A program made the translations under genes and the position numbers. A model generated the notes under the pieces. The model was not told the DNA's origin and did no database searches. It was given only the letters and a program-made list of their open reading frames with translations. From NCBI RefSeq assembly GCF_028583425.1, contig NC_072806.1, positions 32,224,001 to 32,288,000 of the forward strand: a stretch of DNA of 64,000 nucleotides, given 5' to 3'. Source of the stretch: Eublepharis macularius. Its lineage: Eukaryota > Chordata > Lepidosauria > Squamata > Eublepharidae. Position 1 is the first letter of the stretch. Every line of letters begins with the position of its first letter. This document shows positions 47,589-59,245 of the stretch, one piece after another.

Positions 47589-47678
47589 GTTTCCGAGTTG
47601 GTGAGCCAGTACCAAAGAGAACATCTGACCGTGTGGGGGAATGTCAGTCATGAGATTGTGGACAAGTGTCACAAAGAG
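47589..47678 (+). CDS. GDPD1: GDPD1 exon 6
   Basis: This 90-bp exon encodes VSELVSQYQREHLTVWGNVS and then HEIVDKCHKE. AG precedes it and 'gtaagt' follows, phase 0 on both sides. Confidence 0.96.
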
Positions 47679-48141
47679 GTAAGTGCCTGGGACTCCTTAG
47701 CTAAAGAAATCACTCAGTGGACAAGCAAGTGCTTTGCTTGCTGAAGGCACCAGATTCAGCCTTTGACATACATAAGGCGCAGGGGCCAAGTGCCCGGAAG
47801 TTGTTTCTGTGCTTGAGACAGCAGAGAGCTGCAGCTAGTCACCTGAATTGTCTGACAGTCTAGAGCAACTTCATGCATTCTCCTATAAAGGTAGAATGCG
47901 GACGATAACACTGTGTACAGTTTGCATCAACTCTACTGCTCCACTTGGCTCCCGTGTCAGTTCTCTGTTCCATCTTGGGGAGGCATTTGAAAAATCTCCC
48001 AGCCATATTAGTGGCTATCACTAGTGGCTCTGACTCGAAGCTTGCTGAAGCTGTTGGAGCTGATCTTAGTCATGAATTAATCCTCCTGCGTTTGGTAGTT
48101 TTGTTTGATCTCTCTCTCTCTCTGTCTGCGTCTCTTGTCAG
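47679..48141 (+). other. GDPD1: GDPD1 intron 6
   Basis: A short 463-bp intron with a CT-rich acceptor tract and no recognised repeat. Confidence 0.9.
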
Positions 48142-48275
48142 AATGCCCACATTCCTATCCTCTTTTGCTTGCGCCGTGTCCTGCTGCTGCTTGGCCTGTT
48201 CTATACTGGACTCCTGCCTTTCTTTCCCATCATGGAGGAGTTCTTGGAGATTCCGATGCCTTCAATAATTCTCAA
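48142..48275 (+). CDS. GDPD1: GDPD1 exon 7
   Basis: This 134-bp exon encodes residues 191-234, including the second hydrophobic segment VLLLLGLFYTGLLPFFPI (about 203-220), probably a membrane or re-entrant helix, followed by 'EEFLEIPMPSIIL'. AG precedes it and 'gtaagt' follows. It leaves two bases of a split codon. Confidence 0.96.
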
Positions 48276-48368
48276 GTAAGTGGCTTTTTTTTGCTTCTCT
48301 ACCTGGACCAATGACACTGGCATTGCAGTCTTGAAACAAGGGTTTCTCAAAGCTCTCCAGAGTCGATG

Positions 48369-48660
48369 TATTGTCGAAGGCTTTCACGGCCGGAGAACGA
48401 TGGTTGTTGGGGGTTTTCCGGGCTGTATTGCCGTGGTCTTGGCATTGTAGTTCCTGACGTTTCGCCAGCAGCTGTGGCTGGCATCTTCAGAGGTGTAGCA
48501 CCAAAAGACAGAGATCTCTCAGTGTCACAGTGTCACTGAGAGATCTCTGTCTTTTGGTGCTACACCTCTGAAGATGCCAGCCACAGCTGCTGGCGAAACG
48601 TCAGGAACTACAATGCCAAGACCACGGCAATACAGCCCGGAAAACCCCCAACAACCATCA
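48369..48660. mobile_element. Young palindromic foldback (Penelope-type), copy 2
   Basis: Arms 48399-48524 and 48534-48659 (126 bp) are reverse complements with no mismatch seen, around a 9-bp loop. The left side has an extra 30 bp starting 'tattgtcgaaggctttcac'. Flanks carry a perfect 16-bp duplication, ctctccagagtcgatg, at 48353-48368 and 48661-48676. The hammerhead-like core is at 48568-48602 on the + strand and again in the other arm on the minus strand. Confidence 0.92.
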
Positions 48661-51067
48661 CTCTCCAGAGTCGATGGCTGCTGCCGTATTGACTTTTTTC
48701 TCTGCTTCAGGTGCCAAACCTCCGTGCTTTTTTTTTTTTTTTGCATCCACATGAAATACTAGTCTGTTCATGCTCCGTTCATCCTTTATCTGTCTTCAGC
48801 ATGCTCTTTCTCCCACCTCTTTGCCAACAGCGCAGTCCAAATGTGTTCTCAAGCAGTCTGGATGGGAATCTGCCCATTCTCCAAGGACCTGCCCACATCA
48901 GCGCTATTTTCCTTCTCTTTGCCCCTTGCAGCCACCCTGTTCCCAGCCACTAGAGGGCTTTTTTCGGGCTTTTAAAATAATGGGATATTTTTGTATCAGT
49001 ATATATCTGTAACAGGGTAACAATCAGTTGGCACCATTTATTAGCTTCTCTGAACTCCCAGTTTTCCTTTTTTTAAAAATGTGAACTTCTAGCAGTTTTT
49101 CCTACCAGTGATATAAGGGGAAAGAGGCGTGATATAAATATACAGGCTATCTTAACACTCAGGAATGCCCTGATCTCAGGAAAGACCTTTTTTCTGGGAG
49201 ACGAAGCAATAAACTCCGATTTCAGGCTACGAGGAAATGAGCTTCTTTTATGGAAACAAGTGGGCAGGATGGAGGTTGCCCCCCTTCCGGGAAGGGGCAA
49301 GATAGACGGCTATTTGGATATACTGAGTTGGGCTGGAAAGGCTGTGGGGGACTTGCACCTTGATAACTAACTGGATAGAAGATGCACAGCAATACACGTG
49401 GGGCCCACTCCAGCTTTCATGACAGGTTAAGCTGAAGCCATCCTTGCTGGAACAGGAAGGGGTAAAATGTCTGGACGTTTTGGCAGAAGAACACAAGCCA
49501 GAGACTGGGGAACAAGGGCGGCAGTGGAGTGAAGTCTGTGTGGATGAGCCTCTGTTCTCAGAGTTCCCGCATGTCTGCGTCTATTACACGGAAGGGCTGC
49601 GAGTCCAACGTAGTCCCTTGATTGATTTCTTTTTTTACAGAACTAAGAAAAGAAATCAAACAAGACAATGAACTAGATTGTACATCACGGGTGCCAGTCA
49701 CCTTGGCATCCTGTAGTGTTTTGATATAATTTTCCAGTGCTTTGGGCTCTAGTGCATTGAGATTGTATCATAGTACGTAACGATATCAGGCTGTGGTCAG
49801 AGATCTCACCGAAGGCCCCTGACTGCTCATCCATGCAACAGATCCGAAATTCATGATTGGGCAACTGACAGCTGGCTAGGGAGGAGGAAAGGAGAGAAGC
49901 AGGGCACACAAGCACATAGCTCCTGTCTGTGTTTCAAGGTGCAGGTAGTGAAAGAGAGGGCATCGCTTGAGTGATGATGGCTAACCAAAGAAAAGTAAGA
50001 GCCGGGGAGGCAATTGGAGCAAACCCTCATTCACATATGCAGCTTCCCCACTGCCTCTCAGGCAAAGGCAGTGGGAAGGAAGAGGGGTCCTTTTACAAGC
50101 TGTACCTCCTATATCTCTGCAACAAAAAGGTCTTGTTTGAAAATAAAAGCTGAAAGTTCAGAGAAACTAACTCTTGCCAGGTTATAACAGCAATGTTATG
50201 GCAGTCTAACAATTATGGTCTTTTTTTAAAGCCCCCCAAATAGGCCTCCCGTGGTATGGGGGTAAATGGTGGCCACAGGGTGCTGCTGAGATAAGGACAG
50301 TGCCTGGAAAACCGCTGTGTAGATGTTTTGTTGCAACAGTGAAGGCTATGTGGAGAATCCTTGCCGTATAGACCCGAGCTATCAGTGCTTGGAAGATTCT
50401 CCAGGGAAGCTGAATAAGGTTTGCTTTCCAGGGAATGATTGGCTTAGCATAATCCACTTGTAAATATATAACACGCTTCAGTGCTTTCGATTCTGGAAGT
50501 AGGGAGAATAATGTAATTATTTTAGGCCTCAGACTCCTCAGTGTTTTATCAGTTAACTTTAGTACCTGCCCAGTTCTGAAATGAAATGGAGCATAAAAAC
50601 TATATCTCAAATAAGCGGAAGATTTTTGCAAGCAGAACTGTTTATCTTATCCCTGAAATAATTTTTCATTATCCTGGCTCATGGAATTGTTATTCAAAAG
50701 GAGGCGGGATTTTTTTAGCCTGTGTATAAGCAGGCACATCTTAATGTACTTGTAAAGGAGATAGGGGAGGAGGTAGGGCGGGCACTTAACCGGGGGTAAT
50801 TTTATTGTCCTAACCAAAGCTACAGAGTAACAAAGAAGAGAAAAGCTGTAATTTTCAAGTTAATAACACTTCTGGCAATAAAACACTGACAGCAGTTCAG
50901 TAATAACACAGTAGCCATTTGCTTGTGACAGTCCAAAGGAGATATTATGTTGCATTGGAAATCTTTTGTGTCCAATTCAGTTTGTCACAAAAAGTGTTCC
51001 TTGCCCTGGTGAAACCCATCTCGAGTGGGGGAAGGTATGTGTATGCCCCAGAAGAGATGTATAAGAG

Positions 51068-51290
51068 CAGGGCTTTTTTTCAGCTGGAACATGGTGGAAC
51101 GGAGTTCCGGCACCTCTTGAAAATGGTCACATGGCTGGTGGCCCCGCCCCCTGCTCTCCAGCAGCAGGGAGGGCAATCTCAACTCCCCTCTGTCTGGAGA
51201 TCAGGGGGCGGGGCCACCAGCCATGTGACCATTTTCTCCGATGGCAACCCACTGAGTTCCACCACCTCTTTTCCCAGAAAAAAAGCCCTG
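51068..51290. mobile_element. hAT-type MITE
   Basis: The ends CAGGGCTTTTTTTC and GAAAAAAAGCCCTG are inverted, and similarity extends inward through 'aatggtcacatggctggtgg' and 'ccaccagccatgtgaccatt'. There is no ORF. A clean 8-bp target duplication was not seen, so hAT is inferred from the end sequence. Confidence 0.75.
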
Positions 51291-51797
51291 GTCACACCCA
51301 TGCTGTTTCTGCTCTCTCACATTACGCACAGCTCTGTAGCTAAATGAAGACCAACTGCAGAATTTTGTTCATGGTTCCTATCTCTCTTGAGTTACTTCTA
51401 GATTGATTTTCTCTCTCTCCAGGTTTAACCAAATGTTACAGCTTCCTGTAAGGATGGTTACCTTCAGCTTCCTGTATTTAATTTTAAAATGGTTTAGAAC
51501 ACAGGTCGTATATATTTTCTGGCTGCTTTTGTGTTTTTGTATGAACTGGTGTATTCAGGCTTCTCTATATAGGTCTGAGAGCCTCAGCCATTCTTTCATC
51601 ACAGGGGCTCGTTTTCTTCATCAGGTTCATAGTGCTGGTGATCTTTTAGGTGCTCTTTGAGCTGAGATTGTTGCTTCTGCCACTTGTGAAATTGTTTCTG
51701 TACATCTTCCTTTTCCTGTGTTGTCAGGGATGGTTTGTAACGGGAATGTAATCAAAGTTCTCTTCTGTCCTCCCCCTCCCCCCGCTCCCAATCTCAG

Positions 51798-51857
51798 GCT
51801 CAAAGAACCAGAGAAGATCTCAAGAAGTCAACGGTTTACCATTTGGCTTACTGACAT
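51798..51857 (+). CDS. GDPD1: GDPD1 exon 8
   Basis: This 60-bp exon encodes LKEPEKISRSQRFTIWLTD with split codons at both ends. AG precedes it and 'gtaagg' follows. Confidence 0.95.
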
Positions 51858-54104
51858 GTAAGGTTTCCTTGTTTCTTGACAAAACAGAAGTGCAGTGGCG
51901 TCTTAGACTAACATTTATTCCAATATAAGTTTTTGTGATTGTTTTTTGATCCCTTTTTCCATTGTCATATGCTCTTGTCTTTTTCCATTGTCATATGCTC
52001 TTGTCATATGCATTATCAGGTGTGCTGTTTAGGCACACCTTTTTGGCTGTGCCTAAAGAGAACCTATTCTGACTTCCGTCTAACAGTTCTTATCCTATCC
52101 CCCCATGTATAACCGTTCAACCCCCGGCTACCATTCTCAAGCTCTGGTGCACAGCCACTGAGACCCCTAGCAGCTTTCTGTGGGGGTTGAGGTCCTTTGA
52201 TTTGTTGAGACTCCCCAGTCTCTGGGTTCGTTCTGGGAGAACTTGCACACAAGTGGTCAGAGACTCTAGACAGGCTTAAATATAAGTGCTGTTTATTAAT
52301 TCAGGAGAGTGTATGCAGGGCAGGAACCACTCCATAAGGCACAAGCGAAAGGCAATAAAATAACAGCTTACCTAATTCTGGCTAAAACCCCTGACTAGAC
52401 ATAAAACTTGCTCACTTGCATTTCCCTGTAGCTTCTAGGTTGCTCATACTCACAAAGTCCAGCCATGCCAGGCAGCTCTGGTTATTGTAGGACCTGGCAT
52501 GGAGCAACGTCTCTCAAATGCTGGCATGGAGCAAAGTCTCTCAATAAAATGGTCAAATCAGGTGTCCAAGCTAGAGTGTGTGATGATGTGTGCTGTGAGG
52601 AGCCATCTTTTCTAGGACTATCAGCCAATCAGGGCACACCTTGATATCAGCGTTGTTAGGCCTGAGAAAGCGGGGGGGCAGCCGGAGCTGAGGCACCCTT
52701 CCACCCAAGGACATCTTGCTCGGCAACAACTGGCTGCAGGTGTAATCAGTCAAGGAGCCTGTTCATTCCATTCCCAGGGTGGCAAGCCAGAACTGGGCCT
52801 GTGAGAACTTCCAAGCCTGAACCAAAGTGCTCAGGCCAGGCGTGTGTATGTATGGCTTTCCTACACACCCCACTCTGTGCCTTTCTTAGTATAAACCTGC
52901 ATAAATACTTAATGTAACACTTAATGCATCTGATGAAGTGGGCTGTTGCCCAGAAAGCTTCTGCTATAATAAATCGGTCTTTAAGGTTCCACAAAACCAT
53001 ATTCCTTTGGCTGCAGCGGACTCTCACGACTACCCCTCTGGAATTCCTAAGTAACGTGGGTATCTGCTGTTCCTCGAGAAAATGTGTTGACATAAATAAA
53101 AAACCCAACTGTAGCTAATTTGCTTCTTTACTTTAAAACAAAAACAAGTTACTTTAAAACAAAAATCTGTTTTCCACAGGCCTCTTCACTTGGCAGTGGG
53201 CAAAAGCTCACGTGGTTCCCTATGGCTCTTGCAGGAGAAGAGGAGCTGCAAGAGGGGGAAAGTGGGGCATGTGGTTCTGAACCTTCATAGCTATCTTTGC
53301 CTGCCCCATGCATCTCTTCTTGCTTCATCGTCAGTGCCTCTGTGCCACCTTTCCTGTTTCTCGGCTGGGATGCAGCAGAGTCACGTTTGGGAAGAGATGC
53401 AAACTGGTGGGCTGGTTGAGAGAAGTGACCCAGGACCAGTTCTTCTCCCTGTCCCAACAGAACCTGGAGTACTACTTGCAGTCATTGCAAGGAATTCACT
53501 GTCACAGATGGCCACCGTATTTAGACACCTCATTTTTAAAAAAAGGGTTAGATACATTCATGCAGCGTGGACCCATTGGGTGCTGTTAGCTGTAACAGCT
53601 GACGGGAACTTCTTTGTCTAGAGGAAGCGCACCACTGAGTCCTGGTTTCTGCAGATGAGTGAGGAAGGGCTGTCGGCTTCATGTCTTGCTTGCGAGCTTC
53701 TCAAGAAGCACCTGGTTGTCCGCTGTTGGAAGTGCTGGAGTGGGTGACCCCTTTCTGCGATACAGCAGACTCTTACAACTGAGGTTGGCAGCAGATTACC
53801 CTCCAAAGCTAATACTTGGACATAAAGCATACCCTGTCCAACTGCATACAGCAAGCCCAGTGTGGCAAAGCATGCTTCCCAGACATCAGCCGTACTTGGT
53901 CTCCCTTTGAAGCTTCCATGTTGTTCTGGAGCACAGACCCCCAGTTATCAAAGCAATGCGTTCAAGGGGCATGATGAATGTTGGCATTGTTATTTCCTAG
54001 TTCCACCTGTCTCTACATCTTCTGTCAGGGCAAGGCTGATTTAAATGTTGAACATCAAAGACCTCAAAACATGTAAGTGATCTTTTCTCTTCCTATTGTT
54101 GTAG
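51858..54104 (+). other. GDPD1: GDPD1 intron 8
   Basis: The intron carries Penelope-type terminal remnants near 51885-51960 and at 52925-53030, a 27-bp local duplication near 51955-52010, and otherwise nothing I can name. Confidence 0.85.
52925..53035 (+). mobile_element. Penelope-type terminal repeat with hammerhead-like core
   Basis: It starts 'gcatctgatgaagtgggctg', then 'ttgcccagaaagcttctgc' and 'ataataaatcggtctttaag'. CTGATGA, a GTGGGC/GCCCA helix, GAAA and GCTT lie in hammerhead order. Its layout matches the unit at 13137-13277, but the sequence is of a different subfamily. Confidence 0.6.
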
Positions 54105-54156
54105 GTTGCTAATGCGGAAAGCGTTATTTGACCACCTCACTGCTCGAGGCATTCAG
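54105..54156 (+). CDS. GDPD1: GDPD1 exon 9
   Basis: This 52-bp exon encodes LLMRKALFDHLTARGIQ after the split Met codon. AG precedes it and 'gtacag' follows; it ends in phase 0. Confidence 0.95.
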
Positions 54157-56651
54157 GTACAGCATGGCAAAGATTTCAGAAAGTAATATGAGGTTCTACA
54201 TTTGTGTTGTCTACTGTTCCTGTCTCTAACTGGCTTTAAAAAAAAGACTACTTGTAATGCTTGAAGAACTTTGCATACATTATTTATATGGCACTTCCCC
54301 CAGGTATGATCCTTATTCTACCCTACACAGTGGTTGTAAGCCAATATCAGCATCTTGTTACAGAGGCAGTGTCCGGGGTCAGCAGCCCAGCCCCCGGACT
54401 TGCTGACAGAAGCTGGCCAGGGCAGCTCCTCGTGAGCAAGGCCAAAGAGACCTCAGCTGGGGATGGCTCGCATTCAGCCCCACCCTGCCAGCAAGGCAAG
54501 GAAGCCAGGAAGGGATTAGTGGTAGGAGGGAAACACCTGAGGGAAGGCACAGCTGGACCAAGTCAGGAGAAGGAACAAGCCTAGAAGGAGGGCGGGGCGG
54601 GGAAAGGAAACCCTATATAAGGTGGCTAGGAAGAGCTCTGAGGTGGTGGGTGTGAGTAAGGAGTGACGGTGTGGAGTGAGAGCAGTGCAATGCAAGAGTG
54701 GAGGCTTGGAGGAGAGTTCTGGAAGGAGGAGATGATGGAGGATGCAGAGGGTAAGCAGGCCAGGTTGAGCAGGCCAGCGAGTGGACTGAGAGGGAGTCTG
54801 GGTGATGTATACCGCCCCTCCTTCCACAGAGCAGGGTCCTGCAGTATCCCTGGCACCCCTCTGACGTCAGGGCCGGCCCAGCTGGGGCCCTGCCCAGCGG
54901 CGGCAGCGACAAGCCCTGACAGGCAGAATTGAGACAGCAAGTGGGGAAGTAGCTTAACTAACACCAGGCAGTAGCAAGTTTGTGGCCAAGCTGCTATGTG
55001 AACAAGGAGCCTTTAGCTCATGCTCTTAACCACTACATCACAGTAGTGAGGTGAAGCTGTGAGCCATAGAGCACTACCTTCTAAAAAGTATAGTTTCTAG
55101 GCCTTATGGTTGTTAGAAGAAATGTTCTTTTTACAAAACTGCTGAAAATGTGAGAGGAGATCATTGCATGGCCAGAGCGCTACCACATTCAAAATTTGAC
55201 AGTGAGGGGGTAAAGCTTTTTTTATTGAAAAATGTAAACCCTGGGGTATTTTTGTGTGTTCTTTCTTAGAGCCCCTAAGCTGTATGCACACAGTCACCTA
55301 TTCTAAGGCGTTAAGTCAAATGCAAAACAAAACTGATGTAACTAAGCAGAACAAAACTATAGCAGAACAAAACTGGTATTACTAAGGCGAGCAAGAGGAG
55401 TAGGGAACTCTGTGTTAGTGGTTGCTGTTTAACTGTTGAGTAAATGTAGAGTCATAATATCATTACTGGAGGACTTAATGTTGTGCTGCTCTAGGGGCTG
55501 GATGAGAGTGATTCTAAAAAGAGCTTGACATTGTCCCAGCCTTTTCCTCCTTCCCTCTTCTGTCACTGTCTATTAATTGTGCCAGGGCTCTTGAGCCCAT
55601 GTGTGCGGGCAAAACCCCTCTTCCCTTGCCATGCTGTCTCCTTACCCCTGCTTCTTCCCTTCTCCTTTCCCTAACTTGGCCCTCCTGGTTGGGACCATGG
55701 AACATTGTGTACTATTTGGGGTGATTCGGGCAACCTAAAATGCTATCTCAAACACAGGGTATTTCCTTACTCTAGGGAAGGGCAGGCCCCGAGTTATATT
55801 AGGTTGGTTACATCCCCTTTCGCAACTGCCCCTCTCCCTGGACACCCAGGACCAAGATCCCCTCTCTCCTTGAGCCCTGCAAACTACGGCGCTCAAGCAA
55901 GGAATTTCTCGCTTTGCTGGTCCTGAGAACCAGCCCTTTCTCTTCCCTCAAGTTCTTTGCATGCTCAAGAGAGGGAAGAGTTGTTGGCAGACACAAAAAA
56001 AGGCCACCTACTAAGCCGAGCAAAGTTTGCAGCTGCTGTTCTTTTGCATATAGACGCACGTTGGGATGAGGAGAGATTTCTCAACTTTTTAACTTCATGA
56101 TGAAGTGTCTGATAAGGCAAGGCAATGAATCGGCCCCCTGAAAGAAGTGGAGATTTTTCATACTTTGGGGGCTCCCTTGGCATGCCGGAAAAGGCTTTCT
56201 AAATTTAAAAAAATCCCTCAAAAAGCATGGGGACAGACAATTCTCAACAAGCCACAGAATGTTAAAGGCATTGGCCATCCAGTCAAGGACTGGGAATCAA
56301 AGTGGAGGAAGAAGGAAACCAGTTGAGGGGATTTTTTCCATTGCCCCTTCTCAGTCTTCCTGTACTGTTGTATGTGTATGTATATAGTTATTTGTGTATG
56401 TATATATCTGTACTTCTGTTGTACGTAAAAGCTCAAAAGTGTGCTTTCTGCCCTGTTTGGCCTACAGTCCAGATTTCATCACTGGGGGAGAAGCAAGTGC
56501 AATAGGAAGAATGTAAGCAGATGAAGTTACTTCGTACTTAAGCTTGCTGTCAGTTGGAGATTAGGTCTAAACCAAAGGCTTTGAGGGGGACAAATGGGAT
56601 TGACTGCTGCATTTTTGGAACAGAGATCTTTCACTCTATCCTTCCATTCAG
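54157..56651 (+). other. GDPD1: GDPD1 intron 9
   Basis: The intron contains a solo LTR (54370-54921). The remaining 54930-56640 shows nothing I can name. Confidence 0.85.
54370..54921 (+). mobile_element. Solo LTR
   Basis: A 552-bp GC-rich block starts TGTCCGGGG and ends CCCTGACA and is flanked by a 5-bp duplication, ggcag, at 54365-54369 and 54922-54926. It contains a TATA-like 'cctatataagg' near 54612 preceded by a GC-box-like 'gggcggggcgggg'. No internal coding sequence or second LTR is present, so it is a recombination-derived solo LTR. Orientation is inferred from the TATA element. Confidence 0.75.
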
Positions 56652-56774
56652 GTGTACATCTGGGTGCTAAACGAAGAACCAGAATACAAGCGAGCGTTTG
56701 ACTTGGGCGCGACTGGAGTCATGACAGACTACCCAACAAAACTGAAGAACTTTTTGCACAACTACCCAGCATAA
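56652..56774 (+). CDS. GDPD1: GDPD1 exon 10, last coding exon
   Basis: This 123-bp segment encodes VYIWVLNEEPEYKRAFDLGA and then TGVMTDYPTKLKNFLHNYPA, followed by TAA at 56772-56774. The 'VYIWVLNE' strand and 'GVMTDYP' are conserved near the C-terminus of GDPD enzymes. AG lies at 56650-56651. Total coding length is 939 bp. Confidence 0.97.
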   Translation: MYIWVLNEEPEYKRAFDLGATGVMTDYPTKLKNFLHNYPA

Positions 56775-58156
56775 AAGATACCAAGGACAGTGCCTCCGAA
56801 GAAAATAGACAGGATCAAGCCAAGGAAGCTAGTCCAGCGATCTGATTTTCCAGCAACACATTCACCCCATTGACGGCAGACATAAATAGCTGGGATTTTA
56901 TTACCTCATTCTTAAGTCATTACACAGTATAGAGATTGTATACAGCTATATTTATTTAAAATTTTAATTGAATAGTTTACATTTATTTTCTTTTTGTAAA
57001 TAGCTCGGTGAGCTGTCAGTCGCTGACCTAGTAGATATATCTAGAAAGAGACGTGCAGACAGGGTAACTCATAGAAGTGGTAGGCATAACTTACTGTGTA
57101 TGTTGCTAGACCTCATCGCTTCAACTTCACCAAATTTGCCTGCAGAAAGCATTCCAGGAAGACATAATTTTGTTGTTGTGTAGTACGTGTAAATGTTGCT
57201 AGTAAACTGCTTGACGTGACTACGTTACCTGGTCACCCCAGGTAATCTGTGGGGGAAGCAATAAGAAATAAGAGCAAGCAACATGGAAATTCTGTGCTGA
57301 ACTATACAGTTCTCAGTGTGGGTAGCCTCCAGTCCACAGCTGGTTTTTCTGGGGACAAGCAGAGACAAGCTGTGCCCCCACCGCTCTTTCCTCTTCTGTC
57401 CCCTTGGGATACTGCAAGTCCCATTTCAACACAGTCACTGCTCGCTTTCTTCTCCTGGTTGGCAGCTGGGTGGGCCAGATGTGGTCAAGGCACCCAGTTG
57501 TTAGTCTCCAGTGTAGCTTATGAGACTAGCAACCTGTGTATTTGTCCAAAAGTGATTCTTAAAGCTAGCTATAGTACTACTATTGTAGGGATATTCAGGC
57601 CAGTTTATCATGCAAAGATACTGATGTGATGTACTGACAATATATTTAGTTGAAATATTTTTCAAGTTTGGAGCAATTGGCTCTGAATAGTCTTGTTGGT
57701 GTATCTAAAAATGCCTCTATGTGCATCTGTTAGAGCTCTGGAGCCTCGGCAGGAGAAGAGAATTTCTGGAGCAAGCTGAGAATCAAACGGAAAAGTCGTC
57801 TCCTTTCATTTGCTGGCACCCTTTCGGTAAACTGAACCAGTTTCCCAGACTGATACACTGGGCGACTTTTTAAAACTTGCTGACAATTGGAGAAAACAGT
57901 ATCCGTTCAAGTTTTTTAAAAGGGCCTATCATGTGTTTTAAATGCCTAGCAGACAGCCTGAAGGCAACAGAAGCAAGTACAGTGTAAAATATAATGGAGT
58001 TCTTAGACATACCTGTGCACAAGAGCAGATGAGGGGTTTTGATTACATAGTGAACTCTCCTTTCACTGTGTGAAAAAAACAAACGCACCATTCATTGACT
58101 GCATCCATCTAGCGACTCCTCCCCACAGTGATTCAGGGAGATTGTCTACTTGGTGG

Positions 58157-58161
<5 letters not shown>

Positions 58162-58188
<27 letters not shown>
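58162..58188. repeat. (CA)n microsatellite
   Basis: About 13 CA dinucleotides lie immediately before the SINE at 58248. Confidence 0.9.
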
Positions 58189-58247
58189 CCCGCCGCCCCA
58201 AGCATCAGATGCATTTTCTGGGCCAGATGTTTGGTGGTTTGGAGGGA

Positions 58248-58440
58248 TGGGGTGTGGCTCAGTGGCAGAGCATCTCTTTTTCACGCAGAAGGCTCCAGGT
58301 TCGATCGCTGGCCTCTCCAGTTAAAAAGTCTTTCGGTAACAGGAGATGGGAAAGACCTCTACCAGAGACCTTGGAGAGCTGCTGCCAGTCTGAGTAGACA
58401 GTACTGACCTTGTTGGACTGATGGTCTTATTCCTGTGCGA
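58248..58440 (+). mobile_element. tRNA-headed SINE, younger copy
   Basis: The head has box A 'tggctcagtgg' and box B 'ggttcgatcg', followed by the family body 'caggagatgggaaagacctc' and 'gagagctgctgccagtctga'. A decayed relative is at 16715-16925. It is not a functional tRNA gene, because the cloverleaf is not continued. Confidence 0.75.
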
Positions 58441-58673
58441 GAGGGGTAGGGGCTCGGCCTTTTTTACGCTTCTGACTATTTTAAAATCTGTTCAGAAAGG
58501 GAATGAAGCTGTCAGACAGACAATCAGTGCTGTATGCTGTCTGAAATAGGGTGGCGGTTTTTGACAGACACGTGGAGATCAGCCAAGCAATGCTGTGAAA
58601 ATCAGGACAGGTGCCCCCACCCCACCCCCAAGCCTAGCCCAGGTGAGAGGGCTGTTTACGTATCTGAATGTTG

Positions 58674-59245
58674 CCAAACAAGGACCTAACAGTCTACAGA
58701 AACCTGATAGAAAATAACAATAATGCAATTTTAATGGAAGTGCCAATGCAATGAGTGCAAAAAGGGCAAGGTAAGTAAGTACTTGCCATTGAAGGGCGAA
58801 GAGGGTCCAGTGGTGTTTGGAGGAGATGAGGCAACAGGAATGGCCTGACAAAGCAACACACAGCGAAACGGGCTGTCTTAATTGCTAGCGCGCCCGTTGC
58901 CAACAGCCCGGGAGCTTCCTTACCGACCTTCTGACTCCCGTTGGACCCTCTTTGCCCTTCATTGGCAGGTTTGCCTGCAAGAAAGAAGAAAAAACCCATT
59001 GGAACTGTACACCTTGAAAGACGAACTTTGTATTTATATGCATGTTGTTATACATGTGTTCTTTGGACCGTATTCCATGCATTGGGGCTACATGTGTGCA
59101 GACGGATAGTCCCTAGTATTTTTGGAGTATATATATTGGAATACTTACCTTGCACTTTTTGCACTCATTGCATTGGCACTTCCATGAAAATTGCATTATT
59201 GTTATTTTCTATCAGGTTTCTGTAGACCGTTAAGTCCTCGTTGGG
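58674..59245. repeat. Composite inverted repeat downstream of GDPD1
   Basis: Outer arms 58674-58775 and 59142-59245 are inverted copies of about 100 bp ('ctacagaaacctgatagaaa' and 'tttctatcaggtttctgtag'). A second pair, 58784-58809 and 58942-58967, nests inside. Near 58845 lies 'ctgacaaagcaacacacagc' then 'gaaacggg', resembling the loop text of the foldback at 62386-62896. Arms show several mismatches. Confidence 0.75.

Larger units (their letters stand above)
48276..51797 (+). other. GDPD1: GDPD1 intron 7
   Basis: The intron contains a young foldback (48369-48660) that starts 93 bp after exon 7, and a hAT-type MITE (51068-51290). The part 48700-51060 shows nothing I can name. Confidence 0.85.

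Noticed and set aside
58248-58325. tRNA gene
   Set aside because: Box A and box B are present, but no complete cloverleaf; the SINE body follows and a related copy lies at 16715.
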